From: an uncultured Eubacteriales bacterium
GTDB lineage: Bacteria > Bacillota > Clostridia > Oscillospirales > Oscillospiraceae
DNA length: 5,288 bases
Assembly (NCBI GenBank): GCA_900553135.1
Contig: USCO01000144.1
Coordinates: 1 to 5,288 of the forward strand
Direction of reading: 5' to 3'
Of the stretch, positions 1-5,167 are shown in pieces. The notes under the pieces are model-generated. The model ran no database searches and was not told where the DNA came from. It saw only the letters and a list, made by a program, of their open reading frames with translations. The stretch's first letter is position 1. Each line of letters opens with the position of its first letter. The translations under genes were made by a program, and so were the position numbers.

Positions 1-909
1 CTGAAGTGCCGTCCCCACCTCATCGTGGACGACGGCGGCGACCTCATCTCCCTGCTGGGCGACAAGTGCGCCTCCTACGGCGAGCGGCTCATGGGCGGCT
101 GTGAGGAGACCACCACCGGCATCCACCGCCTCTACGCCCGGGAGAAGGCGGGCATTCTCCCCTGCCCCATGATGGCCGTCAACGACGCCAAGGCCAAGCA
201 CTACTACGACAACAAGTACGGCACCGGCCAGTCCACCTGGGACGCCATCATGCACACCACCAACCTCATGGTAGCGGGCAAGACCGTGGTGGTGGCCGGC
301 TACGGCTGGTGCGGCAAGGGCATCGCCATGCGGGCCAAGGGCATGGGCGCCAATGTCATCGTCTGCGAGGTGGACCCCTTCAAGGCGCTGGAGGCCACCA
401 TGGAGAACTTCCGGGTCATGCCCATGGACGAGGCCGCCAAGTACGGCGACATCTTCGTCACCGCCACCGGCTGCAAGGATGTCATCGTCTCCCGCCACTT
501 CGAGGTGATGAAAGACAACGTGCTGCTGTGCAACTCCGGCCACTTTGACTGTGAGGTGGATGTGCGGGCCCTGGAGGAGGCGTGCGTGGAGCATTTCCCC
601 CGCCGCGCCAGCATCGAGGGTTACCGCATGAAGGACGGCCGCACCCTGAACCTGCTGGCCGAGGGCCGTCTGGTGAACCTGGCCGCGGGCAACGGCCACC
701 CCGCCGAGATCATGGACATGTCCTTCGCCGTGCAGGCCCTGAGCCTGGAGTGGATGGCCAAGCACGCCGGTCATCTGGAAAAGAAGGTCTACAACGTGCC
801 CGACGAGATCGACGATCAGATCGGCCGGGTGAAGCTGGCCGCCATGGGCCTGTCCATCGACACCCTGACCCAGGAGCAGAAGGACTATCTGGCCGGCTGG
901 GAGGCTTGA
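1..909 (+). CDS. ahcY: Adenosylhomocysteinase (S-adenosylhomocysteine hydrolase), 5' end cut by window
   Basis: Cytosolic NAD-dependent enzyme that reversibly splits S-adenosylhomocysteine into homocysteine and adenosine, removing the product inhibitor of methyltransferases. The frame is open from base 1, so the start lies outside; 302 residues are present and roughly the first 110 are probably missing. Visible motifs: DDGGDL (28-45), EETTTG (103-120), the catalytic segment with Lys (196-198), Asp (208-210) and Asn (211-213) in KHYYDN, the NAD-binding loop GYGWCGKG (298-321) followed by the acidic ribose-binding residue in CEVDP (Glu 367-369), GHFD (538-549) and NGHPAEIMDMSF (691-726). The WCGKG loop and the ending YLAGWEA, without the KPDHYRY-like tail of the long eukaryotic/proteobacterial type, point to the short archaeal/Thermotoga-like subfamily (from memory of the family). 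The stop is TGA. No terminator follows before the metK promoter. Identity is very secure. Confidence 0.97.
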   Translation: MKCRPHLIVDDGGDLISLLGDKCASYGERLMGGCEETTTGIHRLYAREKAGILPCPMMAVNDAKAKHYYDNKYGTGQSTWDAIMHTTNLMVAGKTVVVAGYGWCGKGIAMRAKGMGANVIVCEVDPFKALEATMENFRVMPMDEAAKYGDIFVTATGCKDVIVSRHFEVMKDNVLLCNSGHFDCEVDVRALEEACVEHFPRRASIEGYRMKDGRTLNLLAEGRLVNLAAGNGHPAEIMDMSFAVQALSLEWMAKHAGHLEKKVYNVPDEIDDQIGRVKLAAMGLSIDTLTQEQKDYLAGWEA

Positions 910-920
910 AAATTTTTCTA

Positions 921-948
921 TTGACAAGCCGTGGAAAGCTGATATAAT
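921..948 (+). promoter_or_regulatory. Sigma-A-type promoter of the metK riboswitch transcript
   Basis: A perfect -35 box TTGACA (921-926) and a perfect -10 box TATAAT (943-948) are separated by 16 bases. The -35 box starts only 12 bases after the ahcY stop codon. Transcription would be expected to start near 955, just ahead of the SAM-I aptamer. This shows that metK can be transcribed independently of ahcY. The start position is inferred from spacing. Confidence 0.9.
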
Positions 949-968
949 CTTTCTGTAAAATTTCATAA

Positions 969-1105
969 CCTTATCAAGAGTGGTGGAGGGAACGGCCCTA
1001 TGAAACCCGGCAACCTGCGCGCAGGCGCAAGGTGCTAAATCCGGCGGCAGAGGATCGAAAGATGAGGGTGCTAGAAACGCTCCGCCGACCGCGGAGCGTT
1101 TTTTT
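969..1105 (+). promoter_or_regulatory. SAM-I (S-box) riboswitch with transcription terminator, metK leader
   Basis: Leader RNA that binds S-adenosylmethionine and lowers metK transcription when SAM is abundant. Conserved S-box sequence is visible: TTATCAAGAG (971-980), GGAGGGA (985-991), GGCCCTATGAAACCCGG (994-1010) running into CAACC (1011-1015), and AAGGTGCTAAATCC (1029-1042). Helix P1 can form between CCTTATC (969-975) and GATGAGG (1061-1067), with one G-U pair. P3 is ACCTGCG (1013-1019) with CGCA-A-GGT (1026-1033). As folded by eye, P4 is only ATCC/GGAT (1039-1042 with 1052-1055), followed by a longish linker to P1. The expression platform is the hairpin at 1076-1105. An alternative pairing of GGGTG (1065-1069) with CGCTC (1078-1082) could act as a weak antiterminator. 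The mechanism is known for the family; the antiterminator assignment is inference. Confidence 0.96.
1076..1105 (+). terminator. Intrinsic terminator of the SAM-I riboswitch
   Basis: A perfect 10-bp stem, AACGCTCCGC (1076-1085) with GCGGAGCGTT (1091-1100), encloses the loop CGACC. The run of seven T (1099-1105) overlaps the end of the stem. It lies 29 bases before the metK start and just after the 3' strand of P1, the usual place for S-box attenuation. With no other terminator after ahcY, it may also end transcripts reading through from ahcY (inference). Confidence 0.94.
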
Positions 1106-1134
1106 CACCCCAAAGACAGAGAAAGGACAAAAAT

Positions 1135-2316
1135 ATGCTGAAAAGACTCTTTACTTCTGAATCCGTGACCGAAGGACATCCCGACAAGATCTGCGACCAG
1201 ATCTCCGACGCGGTGCTGGACGCCATTCTGGCGGAGGACCCCACCGCCCGTGTGGCCTGCGAGACCACTGTGACCACCGGTCTGGTCCACGTCATGGGTG
1301 AGATCACCACCAGCTGCTACGTGGACATCCCCAAGATCGCCCGGGACGTGGTGCGGGACATCGGCTACGACCGCGCCAAGTTCGGCTTTGACTGCGACAC
1401 CTGCGCTGTCATCACCTCCATCGACGAGCAGTCCCCCGACATCGCCATGGGCGTGGACAAGTGCCTGGAGGCCAAGGAGGGCGCTCAGGACGACGGCCTG
1501 GACAACGGCGCCGGCGACCAGGGCATGATGTTCGGCTACGCCTGCGACGAGACCAAGGAGCTCATGCCCCTGCCCATCTCCCTGGCCCAGAAGCTGGCCA
1601 TGCGCCTGACTCAGGTGCGCAAGCAGGGTCTGGCCGACTATCTGCGTCCCGACGGAAAGACCCAGGTCACCGTGGAGTATGACGAGCAGGACCGTCCCCT
1701 GCGCGTGGACGCTGTGGTGGTCTCCACCCAGCACAGCCCCGAGGTCTCCCTGGAGAAGATCCGCCAGGATATGATCGACCTGGTCATCCGCCCCGTCATC
1801 CCCGCCAGCCTCATGGACAACGAGACCAAGATCTACGTCAACCCCACCGGCCGCTTCGTGGTGGGCGGTCCTCAGGGCGACTCCGGCCTCACCGGACGGA
1901 AGATCATCGTGGACACCTACGGCGGCTCCGCTCCCCACGGCGGCGGCGCCTTCTCCGGCAAGGACCCCACCAAGGTGGACCGCTCCGCCGCCTACGCTGC
2001 CCGCTGGGTGGCCAAGAACGTGGTGGCCGCCGGTCTGGCCAAGCGCTGCCAGGTCCAGCTGGCCTACGCCATCGGCGTGGCCCAGCCCGTCTCCGTGCGT
2101 GTGGACACCTTCGGCACCGGCAAGGTCTCCGATCAGGAGCTGTCCCAGGCCGTCAGCGAGGTCTTTGACCTGCGTCCCGCCGCTATCATCCGGGATCTGG
2201 ACCTGCGCCGTCCCATCTATCGCCAGGTAGCCGCCTACGGCCACTTCGGCCGGGACGACCTGGATCTGCCCTGGGAGCAGACCAACCGCACCGACGCTCT
2301 GCTGGCTCACATTTAA
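1135..2316 (+). CDS. metK: S-adenosylmethionine synthetase (methionine adenosyltransferase)
   Basis: Cytosolic enzyme that joins methionine and ATP to form SAM, releasing phosphate and diphosphate; it needs Mg2+ and K+ and acts as a dimer or tetramer. The 393-residue length is normal for the bacterial family. Signature residues: TSESVTEGHPDK (7-18, ATP-binding His15 and Asp17), GAGDQGMMFGYA (125-136, the first family signature), GGPQGDSGLTGRK (244-256), and the phosphate-binding loop GGGAFSGKDPTKVDRS (from residue 269). The protein ends near LPWEQTN, also typical. The ATG start is set by the family N-terminus and by AAAGGA (1122-1127), 7 bases upstream. The gene follows a SAM-I riboswitch, so it should be repressed by its own product, and it sits beside ahcY of the same methyl cycle. 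A terminator follows at 2366-2394. No defects seen. Confidence 0.99.
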   Translation: MLKRLFTSESVTEGHPDKICDQISDAVLDAILAEDPTARVACETTVTTGLVHVMGEITTSCYVDIPKIARDVVRDIGYDRAKFGFDCDTCAVITSIDEQSPDIAMGVDKCLEAKEGAQDDGLDNGAGDQGMMFGYACDETKELMPLPISLAQKLAMRLTQVRKQGLADYLRPDGKTQVTVEYDEQDRPLRVDAVVVSTQHSPEVSLEKIRQDMIDLVIRPVIPASLMDNETKIYVNPTGRFVVGGPQGDSGLTGRKIIVDTYGGSAPHGGGAFSGKDPTKVDRSAAYAARWVAKNVVAAGLAKRCQVQLAYAIGVAQPVSVRVDTFGTGKVSDQELSQAVSEVFDLRPAAIIRDLDLRRPIYRQVAAYGHFGRDDLDLPWEQTNRTDALLAHI

Positions 2317-2319
2317 AAT

Positions 2320-2351
2320 GGTATATTCTCTCTGGAAGTGGGTATATTCTC
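2320..2351 (+). repeat. Pair of 11-bp direct repeats after metK
   Basis: GGTATATTCTC occurs at 2320-2330 and again at 2341-2351, start-to-start distance 21 bp, about two turns of the helix. The first copy begins 4 bases after the metK stop codon, and the pair lies before the metK terminator. CTGGA (2332-2336) and TCCAG (2350-2354) could also pair as a small hairpin. The role is unknown: it may be a protein-binding site, an mRNA 3'-end element, or a small duplication. Confidence 0.6.
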
Positions 2352-2365
2352 CAGGGAACAAACGG

Positions 2366-2394
2366 CAGGCCGGGGAATCCCCGGCCTGTTTTTT
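2366..2394 (+). terminator. Intrinsic terminator of metK
   Basis: A perfect 10-bp GC-rich stem, CAGGCCGGGG (2366-2375) with CCCCGGCCTG (2379-2388), has a 3-base loop and is followed by six T (2389-2394). It lies 49 bases after the metK stop and separates metK from the deoC promoter. Confidence 0.95.
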
Positions 2395-2408
2395 GGCTGT
2401 TTTTGATC

Positions 2409-2437
2409 TGGACAGAGAAAATCCCCGGGAGTAAAAT
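2409..2437 (+). promoter_or_regulatory. Probable promoter of deoC
   Basis: TGGACA (2409-2414, 5 of 6 matches to the -35 consensus) and TAAAAT (2432-2437, 5 of 6 matches to the -10 consensus) are separated by an ideal 17 bases. The expected start near 2444 gives a leader of about 50 bases. It lies directly after the metK terminator, as expected for a separate unit. No operator for a DeoR-type repressor could be recognised. Confidence 0.7.
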
Positions 2438-2455
2438 AAGGGCGAATCGCTTCTC

Positions 2456-2471
2456 CGCGGGGGTTTCCGCG
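2456..2471 (+). other. Small hairpin in the deoC leader
   Basis: CGCGG (2456-2460) can pair with CCGCG (2467-2471) around the loop GGGTTT. It ends 7 bases before the AAGGGAGG ribosome site (2479-2486). It leaves the site free and has no T run, so it is not a terminator. It could stabilise the 5' end of the mRNA, or be a chance fold in GC-rich sequence. Confidence 0.3.
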
Positions 2472-2494
2472 TCTTGTTAAGGGAGGAAACGACT

Positions 2495-3145
2495 ATGAAT
2501 CAGAAAGAACTGCTCAGCCGGGTGGACCACACCCTGCTCACCCAAACCGCTACCTGGCCCCAGGTGCAGGCCATCTGCGACCAGGCCATGGCCTGCGGCT
2601 GCGCCAGCGCCTGCATCCCGCCCCGGTACGTCAAGCGGGCGGCGGAGTATGTGGGCAACCGCCTGAAGATCTGCACCGTCATCGGCTTCCCCAATGGCTA
2701 CTCCACCCCCGAGGTGAAGGTGTTTGAGACCGAGGATGCCATTCGCAACGGTGCCGACGAGATCGACATGGTCATGGACATCGGTCTGGCCAAGGCCGGC
2801 GACTGGGAGGGCGTGCTCACGGAGATCAAGGCCGTGAAGGCCTCCTGCCAGGGCCGCATTCTGAAGGTCATTGTGGAGGCCTGTCAGCTGACCCAGGAGG
2901 AAAAGATCGCCGCCTGCCGGGTGGTCTCCATGTCTGGTGCCGACTTCATCAAGACCTCCACCGGCTTTGCCCAGGGGGGCGCCACGGTGGAGGATGTGAA
3001 GCTGTTCCGGGAGCACATCAGCCCCGACGTGCGCATCAAGGCCGCCGGCGGCATCCGCACCTTTGAGCAGGCCCAGGCCATGGTGGACGCGGGGGCCGAC
3101 CGCATCGGCGCAAGCGCCCTGGTGGCTCTGTATCAGCAGCAGTAA
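2495..3145 (+). CDS. deoC: Deoxyribose-phosphate aldolase
   Basis: Cytosolic class I aldolase that cleaves 2-deoxy-D-ribose 5-phosphate into glyceraldehyde 3-phosphate and acetaldehyde, the last step of deoxynucleoside breakdown. The 216 residues form one TIM barrel, the normal length for the short bacterial type. Family residues: VDHTLL near the N-terminus, DEIDMV (88-93) whose Asp91 matches the catalytic Asp, LKVIVE (Lys124), the Schiff-base Lys153 in FIKTSTGF, the second active-site Lys182 in IKAAGGIR, and the phosphate-binding RIGAS near the end. The ATG at 2495 is preferred over an in-frame TTG at 2474 because AAGGGAGG (2479-2486) sits 8 bases before the ATG and would otherwise be translated. 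It appears monocistronic, without the usual pdp, deoB or cdd partners in view. The TAA stop is followed by a shared terminator. Confidence 0.97.
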   Translation: MNQKELLSRVDHTLLTQTATWPQVQAICDQAMACGCASACIPPRYVKRAAEYVGNRLKICTVIGFPNGYSTPEVKVFETEDAIRNGADEIDMVMDIGLAKAGDWEGVLTEIKAVKASCQGRILKVIVEACQLTQEEKIAACRVVSMSGADFIKTSTGFAQGGATVEDVKLFREHISPDVRIKAAGGIRTFEQAQAMVDAGADRIGASALVALYQQQ

Positions 3146-3163
3146 TCCGGTTCAAGCCAAGAA

Positions 3164-3197
3164 AAAAATCCCTTCGGGACGTCCCGAAGGGATTTTT
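3164..3197. terminator. Bidirectional terminator between deoC and the symporter gene
   Basis: A perfect 34-bp palindrome centred between 3180 and 3181. Each arm has five A or T at the outer end and the core ATCCCTTCGGGAC or its complement. Read on the + strand it gives a GC-rich stem followed by T (3193-3197) for deoC, 18 bases after its stop. Read on the - strand it does the same for the symporter, whose stop is 12 bases away. One element thus serves two convergent genes. Confidence 0.95.
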
Positions 3198-3209
3198 CTT
3201 ACATTTGGA

Positions 3210-4526
3210 TCAGCCGATTCCGCCGTAATAGATACCCAGCACCAGCACCGCGGCAGCCACCACCACATAGATATAGGCGATGACGTCGAAGCTGCGGCCC
3301 AGGGGCTTCTTGCGGCCCAGGTTCAGCTCGGCCTTGATGGCAGGCATTCCCAGGATGAAGTAGATGAACACCGCGCACAGCAGAGCGCCGAAGGGGGCGA
3401 TATAGATGGTCACGGTGTCCAGCCAGGCGCCCATCTTGGGCAGGGACTCCAGGAAGAAGGACACGCCGAAAACCACCACGGCGATGATGCCCACCGACAG
3501 CTTGCGGGGCAGCTTCAGCTGGCTGGAGAGGGCCTCGCTGCAGGCCTCCATCATGTTGATGAGGGAGGTGATGCCCGCAAAGAACACGGACAGGAAAAAC
3601 AGGATGGCAAACAGCTGGCCCGCCGGCATGTTCTGGAACACCTGGGGCAGGGTCACAAACATCAGGGGCGGTCCGGACTTGGGAGAGATACCGAAGGCAA
3701 ACACCGCAGGCAGAATGGCAAAGCCGGCCAGCAGGGCGGCAATGGTATCCAGCACGGCGGTCATGACGGAGTGGTGGATGATATCCTCCGACTTCTTCAT
3801 GTAGCTGCCGTAGATGAGCATGCCCGCGCCGTTGATGGACAGGGAGAAGAAGGCCTGTCCCATGGCCATGACCCAAGTCTCAAAGTTGAAGAGGTAGCTC
3901 CAGTCGGGAGACAGCAGATAGAGGTAGCCGCCCACCGAGCCGGGCAGGAAGGCCACCCGGATGGCGATGATGAGGAAGAGCACAAAGAAGGCGGGCATGA
4001 GGAACTTGCTGACCTTCTCGATGCCGTCCTTGACGCCCATCATTAGCACCACCGCGGTGAGCACCACCGCCAGCAGGTGCCAGGGGATGGAGCCGAAGTC
4101 CACCGCCATGGCGTCAAAGTAGGCCTGGGCGTCGGCGCTGAGCAGGCCGCCGGTGACGGAGCCCACAAAGTACTTCAGCACCCAGCCCACCACCACGGAA
4201 TATCCGATGGCGATGCCCAGAACACCCAGCAGGGGCAGGATGCCGATGATGGCGCCTCCCTTTTTCCCCCGCTTTTTCAGTACATATTCAAAGGAGCCCG
4301 AGGTCCCCGTCCCGGTCAGACGGCCCAGGCCAAACTCGCCCGCCAGTCCCACATAACTGAACAGGGCCACAAAAATAAAGTAGGGCACCAAAAAGGCGCC
4401 GCCGCCGTATTGGCCCACCCGGTAGGGGAAGAGCCAAATGTTGCCCATGCCCACAGCGGAGCCCACTGCGGCAAGGATGAATCCGGCGGAGGTGGCAAAC
4501 TGCCCGCCGGCTCGTTTATGATCCAT
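3210..4526 (-). CDS. Sodium-dependent transporter, NSS/SNF (LeuT-like) family
   Basis: Inner-membrane symporter that by family uses the Na+ gradient to take up an amino acid or related small molecule; the substrate cannot be told. At 438 residues it has about 11 membrane helices, near residues 12-35, 41-66, 90-122, 148-165, 173-195, 217-240, 252-280, 303-333, 344-361, 369-393 and 413-435, like bacterial NSS of the MhsT/Tyt1 type. Helix 1 carries the broken-helix motif GSAVGMGNIWLFPY (22-35) followed by GGGAF. Helix 6 has AFFSLSINGAG (225-235). Helix 8 has AGITS (317-321), so the Na2 ligands Thr320 and Ser321 are kept. Compared from memory with LeuT, Arg30 is Leu32, Asp404 is Thr373, Asn286 is Asp260, Glu290 is Ala264 and Gly258-Phe259 is Asn232-Gly233. 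The ATG is backed by AAGGAGG (4540-4534), 7 bases upstream. It is a single gene with its own promoter, convergent with deoC. Confidence 0.94.
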   Translation of the reverse strand: MDHKRAGGQFATSAGFILAAVGSAVGMGNIWLFPYRVGQYGGGAFLVPYFIFVALFSYVGLAGEFGLGRLTGTGTSGSFEYVLKKRGKKGGAIIGILPLLGVLGIAIGYSVVVGWVLKYFVGSVTGGLLSADAQAYFDAMAVDFGSIPWHLLAVVLTAVVLMMGVKDGIEKVSKFLMPAFFVLFLIIAIRVAFLPGSVGGYLYLLSPDWSYLFNFETWVMAMGQAFFSLSINGAGMLIYGSYMKKSEDIIHHSVMTAVLDTIAALLAGFAILPAVFAFGISPKSGPPLMFVTLPQVFQNMPAGQLFAILFFLSVFFAGITSLINMMEACSEALSSQLKLPRKLSVGIIAVVVFGVSFFLESLPKMGAWLDTVTIYIAPFGALLCAVFIYFILGMPAIKAELNLGRKKPLGRSFDVIAYIYVVVAAAVLVLGIYYGGIG

Positions 4527-4564
4527 TTCTGATCCTCCTTATTTCCATATCCTCTCTTGCTATG

Positions 4565-4585
4565 TCGCTTTACAGCGAAAAAGCG
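4565..4585 (-). other. Hairpin in the leader of the symporter mRNA
   Basis: Within the roughly 70-base leader, CGCTTT and AAAGCG (4566-4571 and 4580-4585 on the + strand) can pair. An alternative stem TCGCT/AGCGA (4565-4569 with 4574-4578) competes with it. No T run follows on the - strand, so it is not a terminator. It matches no riboswitch class I know and may only be mRNA 5' structure. Confidence 0.35.
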
Positions 4586-4601
4586 TCCAATCGGCTTTTC
4601 T

Positions 4602-4629
4602 ATTATACCGTACCGGAATATTCTGTCAA
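4602..4629 (-). promoter_or_regulatory. Sigma-A-type promoter of the symporter gene
   Basis: On the - strand a perfect TTGACA (4629-4624) and a perfect TATAAT (4607-4602) are separated by 16 bases, the same spacing as in the metK promoter. Transcription should begin near 4595, about 70 bases before the ATG at 4526. This makes the symporter independent of the gene upstream at 4664-5167. No operator repeat overlapping it could be seen. Confidence 0.9.
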
Positions 4630-4663
4630 GAGGGACAGGAGGATATCCCGTCTTTTCCCGCCC

Positions 4664-5167
4664 TTATCCCACCGCGGCCACAGGCCGCAGCCGGGACAGG
4701 GTGCAGAAATCGGCGGGGCGCACCAGATCGGGGGACTTTCCCAGCTCCACCGCTCCGCTCTCCTCCAGCAGGCAGGCCACAAACTGAGAGCAGAAATAGT
4801 GCCGAGAGCGGTGCAAAGGGCAGTGGAACCAGCAGGCCAGCACACCGGCCAGATTATAATGAAACTCCTCTCGGTGGCTGTACATGGACTCCACCATCTC
4901 CCGCAATCTGTGGTAGACTTGGGGAGAAACCTCCAGTTCATAGAGACAGCCTGGAACGCCCCGGGCTACCGCTCCTTCCTCTACCAAACCGGCAGGCAGG
5001 GCAAAGCGGGGGTCTTTCCGGGCAAAGCTGTAAAACGGCCCCTGAGGTCCGTCCAGGCCAATGGCGGCATGGGTGTAGCGCTCGGCGGTCACCCAGTGGA
5101 TCAGGCGGGAAAACCAGGTCCCCGAGCGGGTCAGACGGATGTATACCAAACAGGACTGCTGTGACAT
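4664..5167 (-). CDS. Uncharacterised protein of permuted NlpC/P60 (papain-like, YiiX-type) appearance
   Basis: A 167-residue protein with no signal peptide or membrane helix, so probably cytosolic. The order His then Cys suggests a circularly permuted NlpC/P60 fold: His33 in YTHAAIGLDG (31-40), followed by FYSFARKDP (45-53), and Cys126 in YFCSQFVACLLEESG (124-138) near the C-terminus, then a PADF ending motif (151-154). Permuted NlpC/P60 proteins include thiol peptidases, amidases and acyltransferases; no substrate can be inferred here. The ATG at 5167 is chosen because AAAGGGGG stands 7 bases before it. The frame stays open to an ATG at 5251, adding 28 residues (MQVYKKLNPAF...), but that start has no ribosome site and lies in AT-rich, intergenic-looking DNA. 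The stop is TAA, 34 bases upstream of the symporter's -35 box, and no clear terminator lies between. Family placement is by motif recognition only. Confidence 0.72.
   Translation of the reverse strand: MSQQSCLVYIRLTRSGTWFSRLIHWVTAERYTHAAIGLDGPQGPFYSFARKDPRFALPAGLVEEGAVARGVPGCLYELEVSPQVYHRLREMVESMYSHREEFHYNLAGVLACWFHCPLHRSRHYFCSQFVACLLEESGAVELGKSPDLVRPADFCTLSRLRPVAAVG

Noticed and set aside
309..947. Two open frames on the + strand overlapping ahcY (309-548 and 582-947)
   Set aside because: They are Arg/His/Gly-rich out-of-frame readings of ahcY, with no start signals.
1105..2361. Long open frame (418 codons) on the - strand opposite metK
   Set aside because: It is rich in Gly, Ala, Val, His and Asp in a way typical of the complement of GC-rich coding DNA, lacks a ribosome site and family motifs, and covers an unmistakable metK gene.
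2474..2494. TTG at 2474 as the deoC start
   Set aside because: The ribosome site AAGGGAGG (2479-2486) lies inside that extension and is ideally placed for the ATG at 2495; the family N-terminus also fits the ATG.
3199..3876. Open frame of 225 codons on the - strand within the symporter gene
   Set aside because: It is a shifted-frame reading of the symporter, rich in Arg and Pro with no motifs or ribosome site; the NSS frame has all family signatures.
3063..4046. Open frame of 327 codons on the + strand overlapping deoC's end and the symporter
   Set aside because: It is a low-complexity His/Gln/Gly-rich translation antisense to a clear membrane protein, and it runs through the bidirectional terminator.
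4566..4585. Leader hairpin of the symporter as a terminator or riboswitch
   Set aside because: No T run follows on the - strand, the stem is short, and the leader of about 70 bases shows no conserved riboswitch motif I recognise.
4562..5164. Open frame of 200 codons on the + strand opposite the NlpC/P60-like gene
   Set aside because: It has no ribosome site, begins inside the symporter leader and shows no recognisable motif, whereas the - strand frame has conserved His and Cys blocks and a good ribosome site.
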